64,000 bases of DNA from Membranipora membranacea. Its lineage: Eukaryota > Bryozoa > Gymnolaemata > Cheilostomatida > Membraniporidae. The position numbers were made by a program, and so were the translations under genes. Shown piece by piece: positions 40,781-53,145 of this stretch (position 1 is the stretch's first letter; every line of letters begins with the position of its first letter). A model generated the notes under the pieces. The model ran no database searches. It worked only from the letters and a program-made list of their open reading frames with translations, and was not told where the DNA came from. The stretch covers positions 18,414,001-18,478,000 of the forward strand of contig OU612072.1 of NCBI GenBank assembly GCA_914767715.1. Reading direction: 5' to 3'.

Positions 40781-42500
40781 CGTCCGTAAAGGAGAAACCA
40801 GTTGTATATTGTGTATCAAAATACTTATGTCTTGCTATTGGTTCGAATTGAACTTGCCATTAACCTACTATCATATTGACACCAAACTGCTAATACTAAC
40901 GCCTTAAAGATGAGCATTAAATACTGACGGATGTCATTAGAAAATGTTTCTTTGTAGGCTATGCAACAATATTAATCGAATCATTCGTGATTCAAAGTTC
41001 TCATGCGGAAATACATGAGCAACAATTTGTGAAAATCGACCTAACCAATGATCTGGCAGATGGAAAGAAATTTTCACTCACCCTAACTACCGTGCACCTT
41101 TCAGACCCAATCCCGGATACACCAGGATGGAGTTGTTGCCCCTCAGCACCAATTCTGGTATATCCAAGATTGGAATACTTGGGAAACATCAGACCTTTTT
41201 CAATGTTTGGTGGTCCTCATAGAAGGTATCATAACTTTTCCTAACAAAATAGCAGTCTATCTTCAATTTACGAGCTTGCATGGCATTGGTCAACGTAGTT
41301 TTGAGCAACACAAATGGCCTCAATTTACAAGTGCAGTAAAGAAGAGAAACCATCTTGAGAAGAAACTATTTACAGCAAAAGTTGAGAAGACACAGAGATT
41401 TGTTGATGTATGTGGCACCACACTAAGCTCTGGTGATGAGGCAGGTTCACATGGTAGTAACTCTAGATCCGGTAGTGCTCAGTTTGATGACTTTGTAAGA
41501 TAGCTTACTTCAATGTCACAGACTAAAAATTGTAATATGATGTTGTAGGCAGTTGAACTTCATTTTATTCATGGCAGATAGTAACTTTGGCCAGGCCATA
41601 GCCCAGCCAGGCAGTAACTCTGCCACACAGTAACTGGTTTTTGTCAACACACAATGAATAATTTATAGTCACAAAAATACATTATTCATGGTTTACAAAA
41701 ATACATTATTCATGATTTACGCACATAGGATGTTCATAAATGGGAAGTAGCTAATGACGCATAAAAGTTAAAGAACATTTAGATATTATCTGCAATTCAA
41801 TTTGAAAATGGAAATGTAGTCAATTAAAGTGAGGGTGTGGAAATGGTTGTGAAAGATTGATTGCGGAAATGGTCCTTAGCTCAAGAGATCTCCAAATTAA
41901 CTTTTCAACAGGGTGGTGCCTGGATATGTCACAACTTCTTGGACGACCAAGGTGAGTTATGACAGAATTTTGTTGGTATGTTGTCACAAGCTCAGTTTTA
42001 CTCAACTGGTTTTCAAATCAATAGTCAGTCAGTCAATTAAGGTAGAGATTCTCCCTTCAATATTTTATAATAAAATTAAACTGAATACCTAAAATACAAC
42101 TTGAAATATTCACAAATACCTGCACCAATGTCTTGATATTTATTTATTTATTTATTTAAAGAGGTTGGTAATAACAGCATGAAAATTTAACTGGTACATA
42201 GAGTGCCATTGTTTAAATAATAATTGGTCCTGGAAGGGTTAAGGTTACTTAATGAAATTGCATAATTTTTTATAATCATAGCAAACTATAAGTAAAGTAG
42301 TCGGGCAATAAAATAACAAATGTTTGGTGGAAGCTTTGATGGCCAAATGTCAAAATTATCTTAGACCATGTGCCCCACTATGATTTGTCATATCTGTATC
42401 ACTGTCTGTGACTCCGCCTTCCCGGCGCTGTTTGAATTCATACTTTTCTGATTAGCGAGTTGGCCCCTTGGGACTTTCTGATATTAATAGATGTCCTCTC
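40781..42500. other. Mostly non-coding; unassigned plus-strand frames at 40987-41503
   Basis: Two overlapping plus-strand frames (40987-41244 and 41207-41503) are longer than most background frames and the second ends in a Ser/Gly-rich tail, but I see no domain and no clear splice junction between them. A TTTA repeat lies at 42138-42160. Confidence 0.3.
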
Positions 42501-42525
42501 AGTTGTTAATGGTGGTGATAAAGCT

Positions 42526-42725
42526 ACCCTCCGTTTTCCCACCAATAAGATTTCTCACTGATCCATTTTCTCACCGGGATGTTTTCCCACCGATCTGTTT
42601 TCCCACCATGATATTTTCTCACCAAGCTGTTTTCCCACCTGGACGCTTTCTCACCAATCCATTTTTCCACCTTGACGTTTTCCCACCAATCCATTTTTCC
42701 CACTTGCTATTTTCCCACTATTGCT
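42526..42725 (-). repeat. 15-16 bp minisatellite (TTTTCCCACC orientation)
   Basis: About twelve degenerate units of (G/A)TTTTCCCACC plus five or six variable bases. It is the reverse orientation of the array at 45.2-45.5 kb. The open frame across it is an artefact of the repeat. Confidence 0.9.
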
Positions 42726-45200
42726 TTTTTTCAAATGGTAGCTCCTTTCCATTTTTTGTTCCTTTTCTTTCTGCTCTTTTTCAGGCATTAAAAATGTTAA
42801 TTGAAAGTAGTGTTAGAGTCTGGTCATAAAAGTTTGTTGTTCCTTTTTTATTCTAGAATCCTAAAGTCTATGACCGTTGGTGTTAAAGATTCTGGCAGAG
42901 GTTATGAAATGACTTGAACAGTTTTCTTATTATTTTGCAAAAACTTCGCTCTTGTACAATTCCTTGTAATAACACATAATTGTGTTCACCCAAGGAGTTA
43001 AAGACTCCTTGGTTCACCTAAGGGACTGTTGTCAGATTTATGGGGGCGCCTGTCTATAAACAGAAGATGCACACAAAATCTTGGAATGAACATCGGCAGG
43101 AACAAACGTCGACGGGATTGAACTTAGTTGGTATAAAGAGTCACCAGGAGAGCAACTCCCCAAAATAATTGTGTTATAAAACCAGCATAGGTCTTATGAA
43201 CAATAACTGTAACAATCCTTGTCACAATCAGGGTTTTGGTTTAAATTTATAATTTGTGATTATACTAAGGTAATGCAATAAAGCCATGCCAAACCACATG
43301 TTCTGCGCATTTCGTACTATTTGTATTTATTTATTATGTTTGGTACTGGTAACAGCAGCCGGTCTTGACAAGCTAAGTTCGGTGGGGGAGTGTGGGAATT
43401 TCCCTGCATCACCCGCTGTAGCTCGATTCTACCTTTGCGGTAGCGTCCTAAAATGAGTAGGGGTGTAGACTCTGTTGTGTACATGAGGGCTAAAAGACTA
43501 GCATTTGATATGATGTCATCGATTGGATTGCAACATGAGTTTGGTATGTTTCCATACGTTGTATATAGGTGATAGATAAAAGCGCATCTTTATGTTCTTG
43601 TCACAAACATAACAGATGTGATAACTTAACCACATTGGTGATACAAGTTAGCTATTTCAATAAATGACAACTAGTGGACAGCATGCAGGGAAAACAATGT
43701 GCACTGTCACAATTACCATTACAAAAAATGAATGTTCACAGATAACAGTGAACCAAGGTGTAAACTACTACGATTCATTAGTTGCACCTGATTTCGTTAA
43801 TGCTTGACCATCGTTTTTCTGATGAATATACAAAGGGTCACTGTTTCTCCTTCAGTATTTCATTACCATTTCAGTTTTTGCACTAAATTCCTGCTTGATT
43901 CCATCTAGCCATCAGAACTTAAGTCCCTCATCATAAACAGATGTGAGTGCCTTTGTGAATGATCATCATTAATTTACACAATTATTTTTGGGAGTTGCTC
44001 TTGCGTTGAATCTATATACTAATGTAGCCTACGTTCAATTCAGCACTTTTTATGTTTATTCCAGGGTTTTCGACTTTCATACCATTCTACTTTCATTTCA
44101 GCTAAATTCGATCCCGTCGGCCTTCATTCCAGCCGACAGTCATTCCAATCCGCTGCGCACACCAGCATATGATATGATCAAATTCTAGGGTGCATGACCT
44201 GATATGCAAATTTGTATTTTTTAACAGGAATTTGATCACAAATAAATTTTGTTTTTTCGCATATTCTTGTTTGGAATTTTGAAAATTTTTAAATTATTGG
44301 TTTTCAATCAAATCGCTTTATTCTTCTGAAGAGAAGACTAAATACTATTCTGCATTTAATCGATATTAAGTCACTAACAAGGAATGAGTACGAGCTGAGA
44401 GCAGGAAGATCCATAGCGAAATCCTCCGGTAAACCTGGCGAAGTGCACAAGGGCGCGCGGAAAACAGGGAGCACTGCGCGCATTTGAAACAATTTTAATA
44501 GAAATAGATCACATCATTGTTTTTTCTTTCTTCCTCTAAAATGTTTCACCTAAGTATTGCAGGTAGTCGTCCCTTCTTTTTACAAGTGGAAACAACTCTA
44601 ATGTTTCAAACTGTTGATATGGTAAAAGCAGGGTGGGATATACCTCTCCCACCCTCCCTGGTAAAAGCAGGAAGGGTCCCTGGTGAAAGCAAATAATTGT
44701 TGAAACTGTTTTATCCTTCATTGTCATCTCGGAAAGGATCTTGTGCGTAAATATACATAGAGTTGAACTTTCTCTACATTGTTTGGTGGTTGATTGATAA
44801 AAGCTTGTAAAACAGTAAAACAATTTTTACCAAAAGTCATGTGGCGGATGATGTAAGCTTAATTTAGTAGAGTGATATAGCCAATAACTATAATATGATA
44901 ATCTCTTCAGCTCGTGCAATGATAAAATGGCTCAAAACTTTTGAGAATTGGTATAGGCACCATTAATTTGTTTAGTCGAAAAAGAAGTTTATTACAAGGA
45001 CTAACTTGACTACTTTGACTAACTTGTGCAATGAAAAGCTCAAATCAAAATCAATCCGTTACTTATAAAATCAACTCACATCTCCATTTCAAAACCTGTA
45101 ACTTTCTCCATTGTTGGCTGGATGTGAACATTGTTAACGTATTTGTGAATGTGAACAGCTTAGCTTGCAAAAAGGCTGCGAAGGAAAAACTGAGCTGTGA
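42726..45200. other. 2.5 kb between the two inverted minisatellite arrays; no gene seen
   Basis: No transposase or other domain is visible. A slightly GC-richer block at 43365-43450 contains TAGCTCGATTCTACC, loosely like a polymerase III B box; a SINE is possible but not shown. Confidence 0.35.
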
Positions 45201-45204
45201 AAAA

Positions 45205-45540
45205 TTTGTGTGGCGGGAAAACAGCACTGTGGTAAATTGTCCTGTTGGGAAAATTGTTTGGTGAGAAATTGTCCTGTTGGGAAAACTGTTTGGTGGGAAA
45301 ACGGCCTGTTGGGAAAATGGCTTGTTGAGCAAATGTCTGGGTGGAAAAATGGACTGGTGGGTAAACGTCCAGGTGGGAAACTAGATTGATGGGAAAACGT
45401 GCAGGTGGGAAAATGGCACAGTGGGAAATCAACCAGGTGGGATAATGGCTCGGTGGGAAAATGTCCAGGTGGAAAATGGCAGAGTGGGATAATGGGAGGT
45501 GGGAAAATGGCTTGGTGAGAAAATGACATCGGGAAAATGA
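45205..45540 (+). repeat. 15-16 bp minisatellite (GGTGGGAAAA orientation)
   Basis: About twenty units of GGTGGGAAAATGGC-like sequence with strong variation in the last five bases. Same family as 42526-42725 but inverted. Confidence 0.92.
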
Positions 45541-47409
45541 GGCGGATTCGTAGTACACGGTGCATCATACTGATCGATAGTGAGCACAACGCGTTCATTG
45601 CTATCTTCAAAGTTATCAGAAAGTTATAAACCAACTGATAGTAGGGCAGTTTACTTATGTTATTTTGAAATTTTATCACACTTAATTAGAATAATCAATG
45701 TGTGATATTAGGCAGAAGCCGATCTGCACATCATACCAATTTTTATGAAGCACCACTTCAAATAAATCAAATTAAAGGCCTGATATACTCTAATGTACAA
45801 GGTAAATAGGTCTTTCAGATTTTCAGGAAACTAATAATATTGTGATATGAAACGAGCAATATTGCACATTTCGATTTACGGTGAATAGATATATATGTAA
45901 CAAAAAGTGCCATTTTGTGACCATGTGCCATTGTGATATGCAAATAAAAGGCCAATTACTAATAACTTTGAACCTGTCACAAGGAAAGCCTTCCATGATG
46001 TACACTCTATTGCTGGGCAGTGTTCGGTGTATTTCTCATCTGTTTATCTGTTTCCTTAGAGAGTAATTTACTCGAGGAAATCAGGAACATCATTTCATTC
46101 TAAAGAGTAAATTGGCTAGTTATCCGCATACCTAACATGTTCTCTATTGTTTATTGACACTCTTGGGATTGTCAAGTTTTGGAAAGTTCCCAATAGTTTC
46201 CCTGTTTTAAACAACCCATGTGAACCTTCGAAAATAAATGTGTTCCGTTAGTACTCACTAGATCGTGTTGACGTTAGTGATAAATCTTTTACCATGAGCA
46301 GTGCCAAACCTGATAAAGAGAATGAGTACCTCAAGCATACATCACACATTGGAGAGTGATGACATTCTAACAATGAAAAGATGTGGAAACACATAAAAAC
46401 CCTTACTATTTTGAGGGTCGCTCAAAAATAAAAAAAAATCGAATAAGGATGCGTTGGGAAAATTGTGCAGCTATTAACCATTTCATATCTTCTTAGTTGC
46501 AAACCTCAATATCATGTATGAAGTAGATGTACATTTAGTTGTGATTCTTGCATTCAAATTTTCGCTGCGGAAAAACCTTACCGGAATTAAATGGGAAAAC
46601 ACAATTATGATATAAATACTTTGTTTCAGGTAATTTTAATTTCCCCTTTTGCTTAGTCCCTGTATTTAAGTATACGCCATGTATCGCATTAGATTTTATT
46701 TGCTTATGAAACTTTTTTATATTATTCTCAGTTTATTAATGTAGTTTGTAACAATATCAATCAGAATATCAAATATATCCAGCAAACATACGATGAGCAT
46801 GAAAACGAAGTAAAAACAAAGTGAATGGTAAATTAGGGCAAAAGCAGCCACAATAACATTTAATTAATTAAGATTGTTTCGATCGGAAAGGAAACTTGAC
46901 ACTATTTCCACAGCAAAGAAAAAAGAAAACAGAGGCAAATTCAATTTGGCTAGACATATTTGCAGTTTTTTTTATGCTTGGTTGACATCCAAAGAAGTCC
47001 AAATGACCATAAGAAAATAAAAAGTTTTGATAAAGATGAAAAGTTCAAATCTCATTCGGTTTAAAACTTAAATGCATTATATGATATACAACTTTTACAA
47101 GCCCTTATTTTGATGATTTCAGTGTACTTCTTTTAGATTTGACCAAATAATTTAGGTCTTTTGGTCCCTTCAGCCAGATCTCAATGCAATATAATGTCAC
47201 CTAATTCAGACATTTCCCAATTAAGACAAATTTTTGTGATCCAACAAGTTTACATTAAGTGAACTGCACTGACTTTAGTAAGTCTTATTGATGCAATCTA
47301 TATCTATAGCTGGGCTGTTAAAACGTATTAAATATGTTTGATTTCTGAAAGCTGACATGGTGAGGATATTGACAGAAGAGTTGAGATAATCAAGGTACCA
47401 GTCGAATTA
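45541..47409. other. No gene recognised
   Basis: AT-rich; it lies downstream (3') of the minus-strand F5/8C gene that ends at 47410. Confidence 0.45.
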
Positions 47410-48630
47410 CTACTCATGAACCTCAATCTCAAACAAATTAAGCTTGTCGTTCACATCAACAGCAGTAATTCTCACATATCTACCAATCATGGCTACATAA
47501 CAGAGATGAAGTCTGACAGGCGGCTGATGTCCTGGAGAATATGAGCATGCTGAGTCGGTCAGACGCTCTCCAAATCCTTCATCACTAGTCATCATAGCTA
47601 GGGATATCAACACATTCTGCAGTCTTAGTTCAATTCCTAAGATATAAATAAAATTAATATAAATATCTTAATAAGATGTTATAAAACTCTTGTTAATCAA
47701 GCTGAAATATTATAAATGTGTGAAGTCACAATAATATAATACTATATACCTTGATTAGAATAAGATATTCGATTCCAGATCTGTACTCCCCTCACCGAAG
47801 CCGGCTGCTCAAGATTGATCTGCAGCCATGGAGAAGTCTCTTCTAGAGTATGTGCAAAAGACCCGAGTCCATAATTCCCATCTATTGCCTTTGTACCATA
47901 GGTATTGGTACTATATATACTGGACAACTCTGTGGTAACATTTGAATCTGGGAATAAAATTGAATTTTTGAAAATATATTATCAAGTCATATGGACGGGT
48001 GTTGTGGTGCAAGTGAAATGGGAGATTAGATTCAACAAAACTACCTCACTCAGTCCATGTTCAGAATCCTATAAAATGAGGCCAATTTACACAAAACCAA
48101 TATTCCCATGATGCATATTTCAATTTGCGCAACCAAGCCAATTAGAAAATCAACTTTGTGATAGTATCAGCCAATTCATAGTTATATTCGCTGTCGCGAA
48201 AAACACAGCTATGGCTCCCCTCATCAGGAACATGTTCTCACACTATATTTTGGTGTATGCTTGTGCTGTATGAATAAATAATCAGACATGTATGACAAAA
48301 ACCTTGAAGAGCCTCACCTAATATCATAGCAGATGTTGAATAATCTCTTTGTCGTTTAGCAAACACTTCTACATTTCCTCCACCGGGGGTCAGCCAATTG
48401 TACATAAAACAATTGACATCTGTTTTATTTCCCTCTGAATCAAAGCTGTATCCAAGACATTCTGGTCGCATTTGGCAAGCTGAAGCGCATCTGATACACG
48501 TTGCCACAAGCATTGACTGTTGTGGTGTGTTGTCTACTCTCAACAACTCAAAACTGACCTTGTTATTGCCTGCAGCTGTTAAATTTGGGCTAACTAGTAT
48601 CACAGTTATAACAAAAGTCAAACTATCCAT
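47410..48630 (-). CDS. Secreted PAN/apple-like + F5/8C (fucolectin-type) protein
   Basis: Three minus-strand exons join in frame (both junctions phase 1) into 245 residues: 48630-48318 (donor GTGAGG), 47947-47750 (acceptor TTCCCAG, donor GTATAT) and 47636-47410 (stop TAG). Residues 1-20 (MDSLTFVITVILVSPNLTAA) are a signal peptide; an ATG seven codons further upstream is in frame but less typical. A Cys-rich segment follows (CIRCASACQMRPECLGYSFD ... NCFMYNW), with the look of a PAN/apple domain. The C-terminal half is an F5/8C/fucolectin (FTP) jelly roll: AIDGNYG, SPWLQINLEQPASVRGVQIW, SACSYSPG and MIGRYVRITAV. Secreted or extracellular, probably binding glycans. No lesion is seen. Confidence 0.8.
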
Positions 48631-49395
48631 TGCTGTGCCAGCAAAATACACTGTGAAAATAGCTCTAATAAACAGATGTTTATATTATTTTCATTCCAAT
48701 ATGCATCAGTGCTCATATCATTGATTTTGCTCCTATAATCATTTCCTATTCATAAGTGTCACTTCTGATACTTCAATATTCTAAAAATAGTATTCGCAAT
48801 GAGCAGTCATGCTGGGTAGGAGAAAAATTATTTGCATATCCCATGTGGAGTACAATTTGTCTGTTCGGATATCTGACTTCTTTGCTTGATTGTAATATGT
48901 ATTGCTGTAATACGCCACAGTGAATTCACTACAAGCTGGAATAAAAATATAACTTAATGGAAACAACGTGGCAGAGTGATAATTACAATATTCCCGAGCA
49001 CGAGTATGAGCAGGAAACTTGAGTTGTCCAATCCTGCTTTCAGCACAGATTTTGGGCTGGTGGTCGCACCTCAGAATGTACACTATATGTGCTGATGTGG
49101 TGTATCGCTATTTAAACAACATAGAACATCAACAAAAATGACAAATGCAATTATTGACTAAAAAACTCAATTTTCATCAACAGTTGAAGCAAATTCTACC
49201 TGTGTTGCATACAATATGTGAGCTGCTAACAAGAGAATCAGTGAGGCGTATTTAGATACAAAAATGTGATCATCATTCCATTCTCAATAGACACGGCTTT
49301 CACCAAACAGAATAGTTTCCTAGTTTCTAGCCCAAATATTGGTAAGGTAATCGGTTGTTATCTTCGTATAACAACTTGTCAATATATCATTGCAG

Positions 49396-49967
49396 ATTAA
49401 AATGTGACTGCAGAGTTATGAAGCACGTTCAGTGCATATCCTGGTTCAAACGCTATATATGGTAACTATGGTGTTGCTAACCCTTTACTGGCTCATTCTA
49501 ATTCAGAGACTTCCCTATGGTTGCAAATAAGTTTGCAGATGTTAGCTTTGGTGAGAGGAGTAAAAATTTGTAATCGCGTAGATTCTGCGGTTCAAGTAAG
49601 TAACTTGAGAATACAGTGACTGCTTACAACAATATTAATGTGATATGAAGACTGACATTTAATATGTTACAGGTTGACGCAATAAATCTTAGACATATAT
49701 TTGTACTGAAATTCTAAATAAATGTAAATATTTTCAACAGCCCTCACACTAAGACTGGAGAATGTGTTGGTATCCGTTGTTGTAGTAAGGAGTGATGGTG
49801 GGTTTGGAGCTCGCCTGACCAAATCGGCATGCTCATAATCTCCAGGACATCAGCCGCCTGTTAGACTGCATCTATGTTACGAAGCCATGATTGGTAGATA
49901 TGTGAGAATCACTGCTGTTGATGTGAATACATCTCTGAATCTGCGTGAGGTTGAAGTGCATGTGTAG
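49396..49967 (+). pseudogene. F5/8C (fucolectin-type) paralogue, broken
   Basis: Two plus-strand exons at 49396-49595 and 49741-49967 match the last two exons of the intact gene on the opposite strand: YGNYGVANPLLAHSNSETS, LVRGVKICNRV, then LRLENVLVSV and MIGRYVRITAVDVN. Lesions: TAA at the second codon of the first exon, TGA in the TAEL*S stretch, TAA in SACS*SPGH, and loss of one base at the donor so the phases no longer match. No N-terminal PAN exon was identified. The close sequence match to the intact copy suggests a fairly young inverted duplication. Confidence 0.8.
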
Positions 49968-50704
49968 TAGGAATCAATAATATAACTATAACGGAGAATA
50001 TTCACTGATCAGGCACATGACATTCCTTATCTGCAAACACTAAAAAGAAAGGAAATCCCAGTAGGCTGCCATCTTGGATTTGTGGGTGTCATGCCTCACT
50101 CTGGTATTTTTTATAACGGTTTTCATTTTTAAAAAGTACAGAGCTCAACACAGAATTCTGCAATTGATCATGGTCCTTTAATGAAAATATAAATATACAT
50201 CAATGTGCCTAAGTTCATTCCTAGGGGTGTGCCTACAATTGAAACCCCCTCAACTTTTCAGAGTTTTTAAAACAGCTAGTATCACAGTCTATAACTGTAA
50301 GATCAAAATAATTAAGGATTGATCGATGGTGATGCATGCATGCAGGGAATCATAGTAGGAACTGTCGTGCTATGTATCTCATGGACGTTGATCTATTTCA
50401 CTTCTTAGGGTAGTCCAGTCCAGGGAAAATGCAAATATTCAACTTACCAGTACCAATTTACTCAACACGTAAGTTGACACATCCCTGTAATGAGCTTTTT
50501 GAAATTGATTGGTAATCGGATGGTTCTTCGTAATGGGTTTGATAAACCTGTCATCATGTAATGCTTGCGAAATCAGTTGGAACATAATATTGACCCATTT
50601 CCTAGAATCTAAGGTTGTACTGTGCCTACCCTGCCATATAGCCTAAAGAACATGTCTCATACTTCTGTAACTAGGTACATGTCCTGTTGTATATGTGTTT
50701 AACT

Positions 50705-51454
50705 TTCCCGTCTAGCTTTACCATGAGCTGGCTTGAGAGGGATTCAATCCTTAGTGCTGGAACATCGGTATCCTCGTAACAAACTCCAACATTGCCGGTT
50801 TCGTTGGTAGTTGCCCACAATGTACCAGCATCCTTCGCATTTTTTTACCGGAAGGACTGAACGATTGGGTTATTGTTCCAACCCCCTGAAATAAATATAG
50901 TATTGATGCTAGTACGCTATTTGAAATGCCGTCCACCGATTTGAAACATACCACTTCGAAGGAGGAGTAGCTGTCTCTGTGCCTCAGCAGTGCACCCTTT
51001 TGTCATGCGGAAGCTGATTGGGGCCTTCCATCTTGCCATCATGCCAACTGCCATGATGACCAAAACTTTGTAAGCGATTTTGCTCACGTCTTCGAATCCT
51101 CCCATATCAACATAACCTTAAAAACAATGCTGATACTTGAACAAAAGGCGTGGACATTGATTTTGTAGTTGCCACTTTGCACACATTTTGATTTAGATAT
51201 ATGGTTGGTTTCTTATCAAATTTCTACCACACTGTGAAGCAGGTCGCTCTCGGTCTTGGAATATGGTTTCATGATCTATAAACTAACCTAGCATCCTTTT
51301 TACTTTGGCATTCTAGCAGGTGATTTTCTTGATTGACATGCCATCAATCATGAGAGTGCAGTTTTTGCAACCCTCATCACCCATCCTCTTTCTACCAAGC
51401 TCTAAGATAATATTCTTACACAAGACAGGCCGATCATCGACCACAGACAGCCAT
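50705..51454 (-). pseudogene. P-element (THAP9-type) transposase relic, internally deleted
   Basis: Minus-strand exons 51454-51288, 51116-50952 and 50885 to about 50705 connect with matching phases. They read CTLMIDGMSIKK, MLGYVDMGGFEDVSK, LVIMAVGMMARWKAPIS, then LRSGGWNNNPIVQSF and NETGNVGVCYEDTD. The order DGMSIKK...GYVD...WK-P-I and GGWNNNP...TGN follows P-element/THAP9 transposases, but the residues normally between these blocks (the rest of the RNase H core) are missing, so the copy has an internal deletion. TAG follows KKITC and TAA follows QSFR. No THAP domain or TIR was found beside it. Confidence 0.65.
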
Positions 51455-51956
51455 CTGAAAAAAAACACAATCAGTATTATGATCTGTCTGATACTGTAGA
51501 GTGGAGATTATATGCCTCAGTATAAGAAAAACGGGTTAATTTATCAATCATGTATCTATGTATCATGGAACAATACACTTCTGATTTCTGTTTGACAGCC
51601 AACGCAGCTCTGAAAAATGTATGCACGTACTAAAACTCTGGTATTATAGTGTAAAAACCCCTGTTCTGCTCAAATATGCATTCAAAATTGAAGTTGTGCA
51701 TCCCCAACAAGAAATAAGACAACTAATAGAATCAAGTTTTTAGCTGAAATAGTCTGATTTTCTCAATAGGTTGTCTGCTCCTACCTGATGAAATAATACA
51801 GATGTATCATAATGCGCATGTGCATGATGTAATATTTTCTAGCCACCCAAACATTTTGCTGTTAAGCCACATCCGGGGGGTTTTTCAACAGAAATGACTT
51901 GCAGCAATCAGAGGATTTTCTTAGTTTTATCAAACATTCACTGTTGAAATTGAAAG

Positions 51957-52698
51957 ATGAGTTCAAAACCAACACCTTATGCTTTTGCTCCAACCAAGAA
52001 TGGCCAGCAGCTTCCTTGGGAATTGGGGATACCTGAAGATGGGAGAGTTCTGCCTCCTGTCCCAACTGGACACAGAAATACTAGCGGGAGTACCAGTACA
52101 GGATCATCATCATCTGTTACAAGGAGTGCTGACCCCTCACCTTACCGACCAGGCAGGATGTGGGAGGCCTTTAGAGAGCAGCAGAATGAGCAACAACATG
52201 TTGATCAAGTAATGTTTTGTAAAATTACTTCAAGCTTTCATATAACATTGATCGCATCTGCATCCATATTCACACTTACATTACATGGGTCAGATCCTAT
52301 AAATCTAAAACAGCTAAGCGAATACAATCCTTATTCAGTAAGATCAAGACCATGATAGATTATGTTGCTAAATACCTATTTCAGAAGTGGTTAGAAGGGT
52401 TGCCTCAATTCTGGTAGCATGTGAAATGGTGGATACTTTTTTATTAGGGCATGATTCCAGGTTGAGGTAGTAAATTGACTTCCTTTCGATTATTATTTAG
52501 GTGGAACAAAGACCATCGCCGCCACCACCACCACAGGCAGATGCCGTAGTCAGGAGGAGAGATGTCTGTACCTGGCAGAGATGTCCAGCAGATGCAATCA
52601 CAACATACACCAACATGCATGGCAAAGCATCAAAACAAAACTATCACAATTTTATTATAAATAAATTTCCCCAAAACCCGGCTATCGAGGATACATAG
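51957..52698 (+). CDS. Two-exon gene model, Ser/Pro-rich protein of unknown function
   Basis: ATG at 51957 opens exon 1 to 52208 (donor GTAATG); exon 2 is 52501-52698 (acceptor TTATTTAG) and continues in phase 0 to a TAG, giving 149 residues. The first part has a low-complexity Ser/Thr stretch (STSTGSSSSVTRS); a short charged helix (MWEAFREQQNEQQ) precedes the junction, and exon 2 opens with PSPPPPPQADAVVRRRD, then a Cys pair in CTWQRC. It is probably disordered, with possible SH3/WW-type proline ligands. No family is recognised; the last 30 residues look less coding-like, so exon 2 may instead splice onward. Confidence 0.4.
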
Positions 52699-53145
52699 AT
52701 ACCTTGTCATATTGGGTGTAAGGGGTATAATTGTACGAAGGCAGCTGTTAACAGTGAGAAATTCCGTTGTTAGCAGTTAGAACTGTATGTGTAATAATTG
52801 TTACAGTCCTGTATATCCTAACCCTGATTGGGACGAATTCCTTTAGAATTTGTGAAGCTTCCATTTGTGAATCTTCCATTTGACTCCATGCTTGTTACGT
52901 GCAAAATAAGTAGTATATGAGCAGTATTATTTCAGCATTATTGGTCTCATGTTTATAGAAAACATAAATTGTGCCTTTGGTTCTCTGCTAACAGCTCATA
53001 ATTTTTACAGAATAACGTTTTAATCATAAGTCGTGTTCATAAGTCAACCGTGTCTCACTGTGTATAGTGTGTTAGTGGTGAACATGGAAACCTTTTACAT
53101 ATGTGTAATTTTATTCAGAATTCTTGCTCCCATGGTTGTAAAAAA

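Noticed and set aside
42491-42829. 112-codon frame rich in FPP and FSH
   Set aside because: It follows the 15-16 bp minisatellite; no start context or splice signals.
43365-43450. Possible tRNA-derived SINE or tRNA (TAGCTCGATTCTACC)
   Set aside because: No A box at the right distance and no cloverleaf pairing found.
45134-45679. Overlapping 89-181-codon minus-strand frames with HFP/FPP repeats
   Set aside because: Same minisatellite read on the opposite strand; several frames are open at once, as expected for a repeat.
48398-48724. 108-codon plus-strand frame
   Set aside because: Antisense of the signal-PAN exon.
48781-49083. 100-codon minus-strand frame with SEFTVAYYSNT, faintly F5/8C-like
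   Set aside because: No conserved lectin motif follows and no splice signals link it to neighbouring copies; too weak to call.
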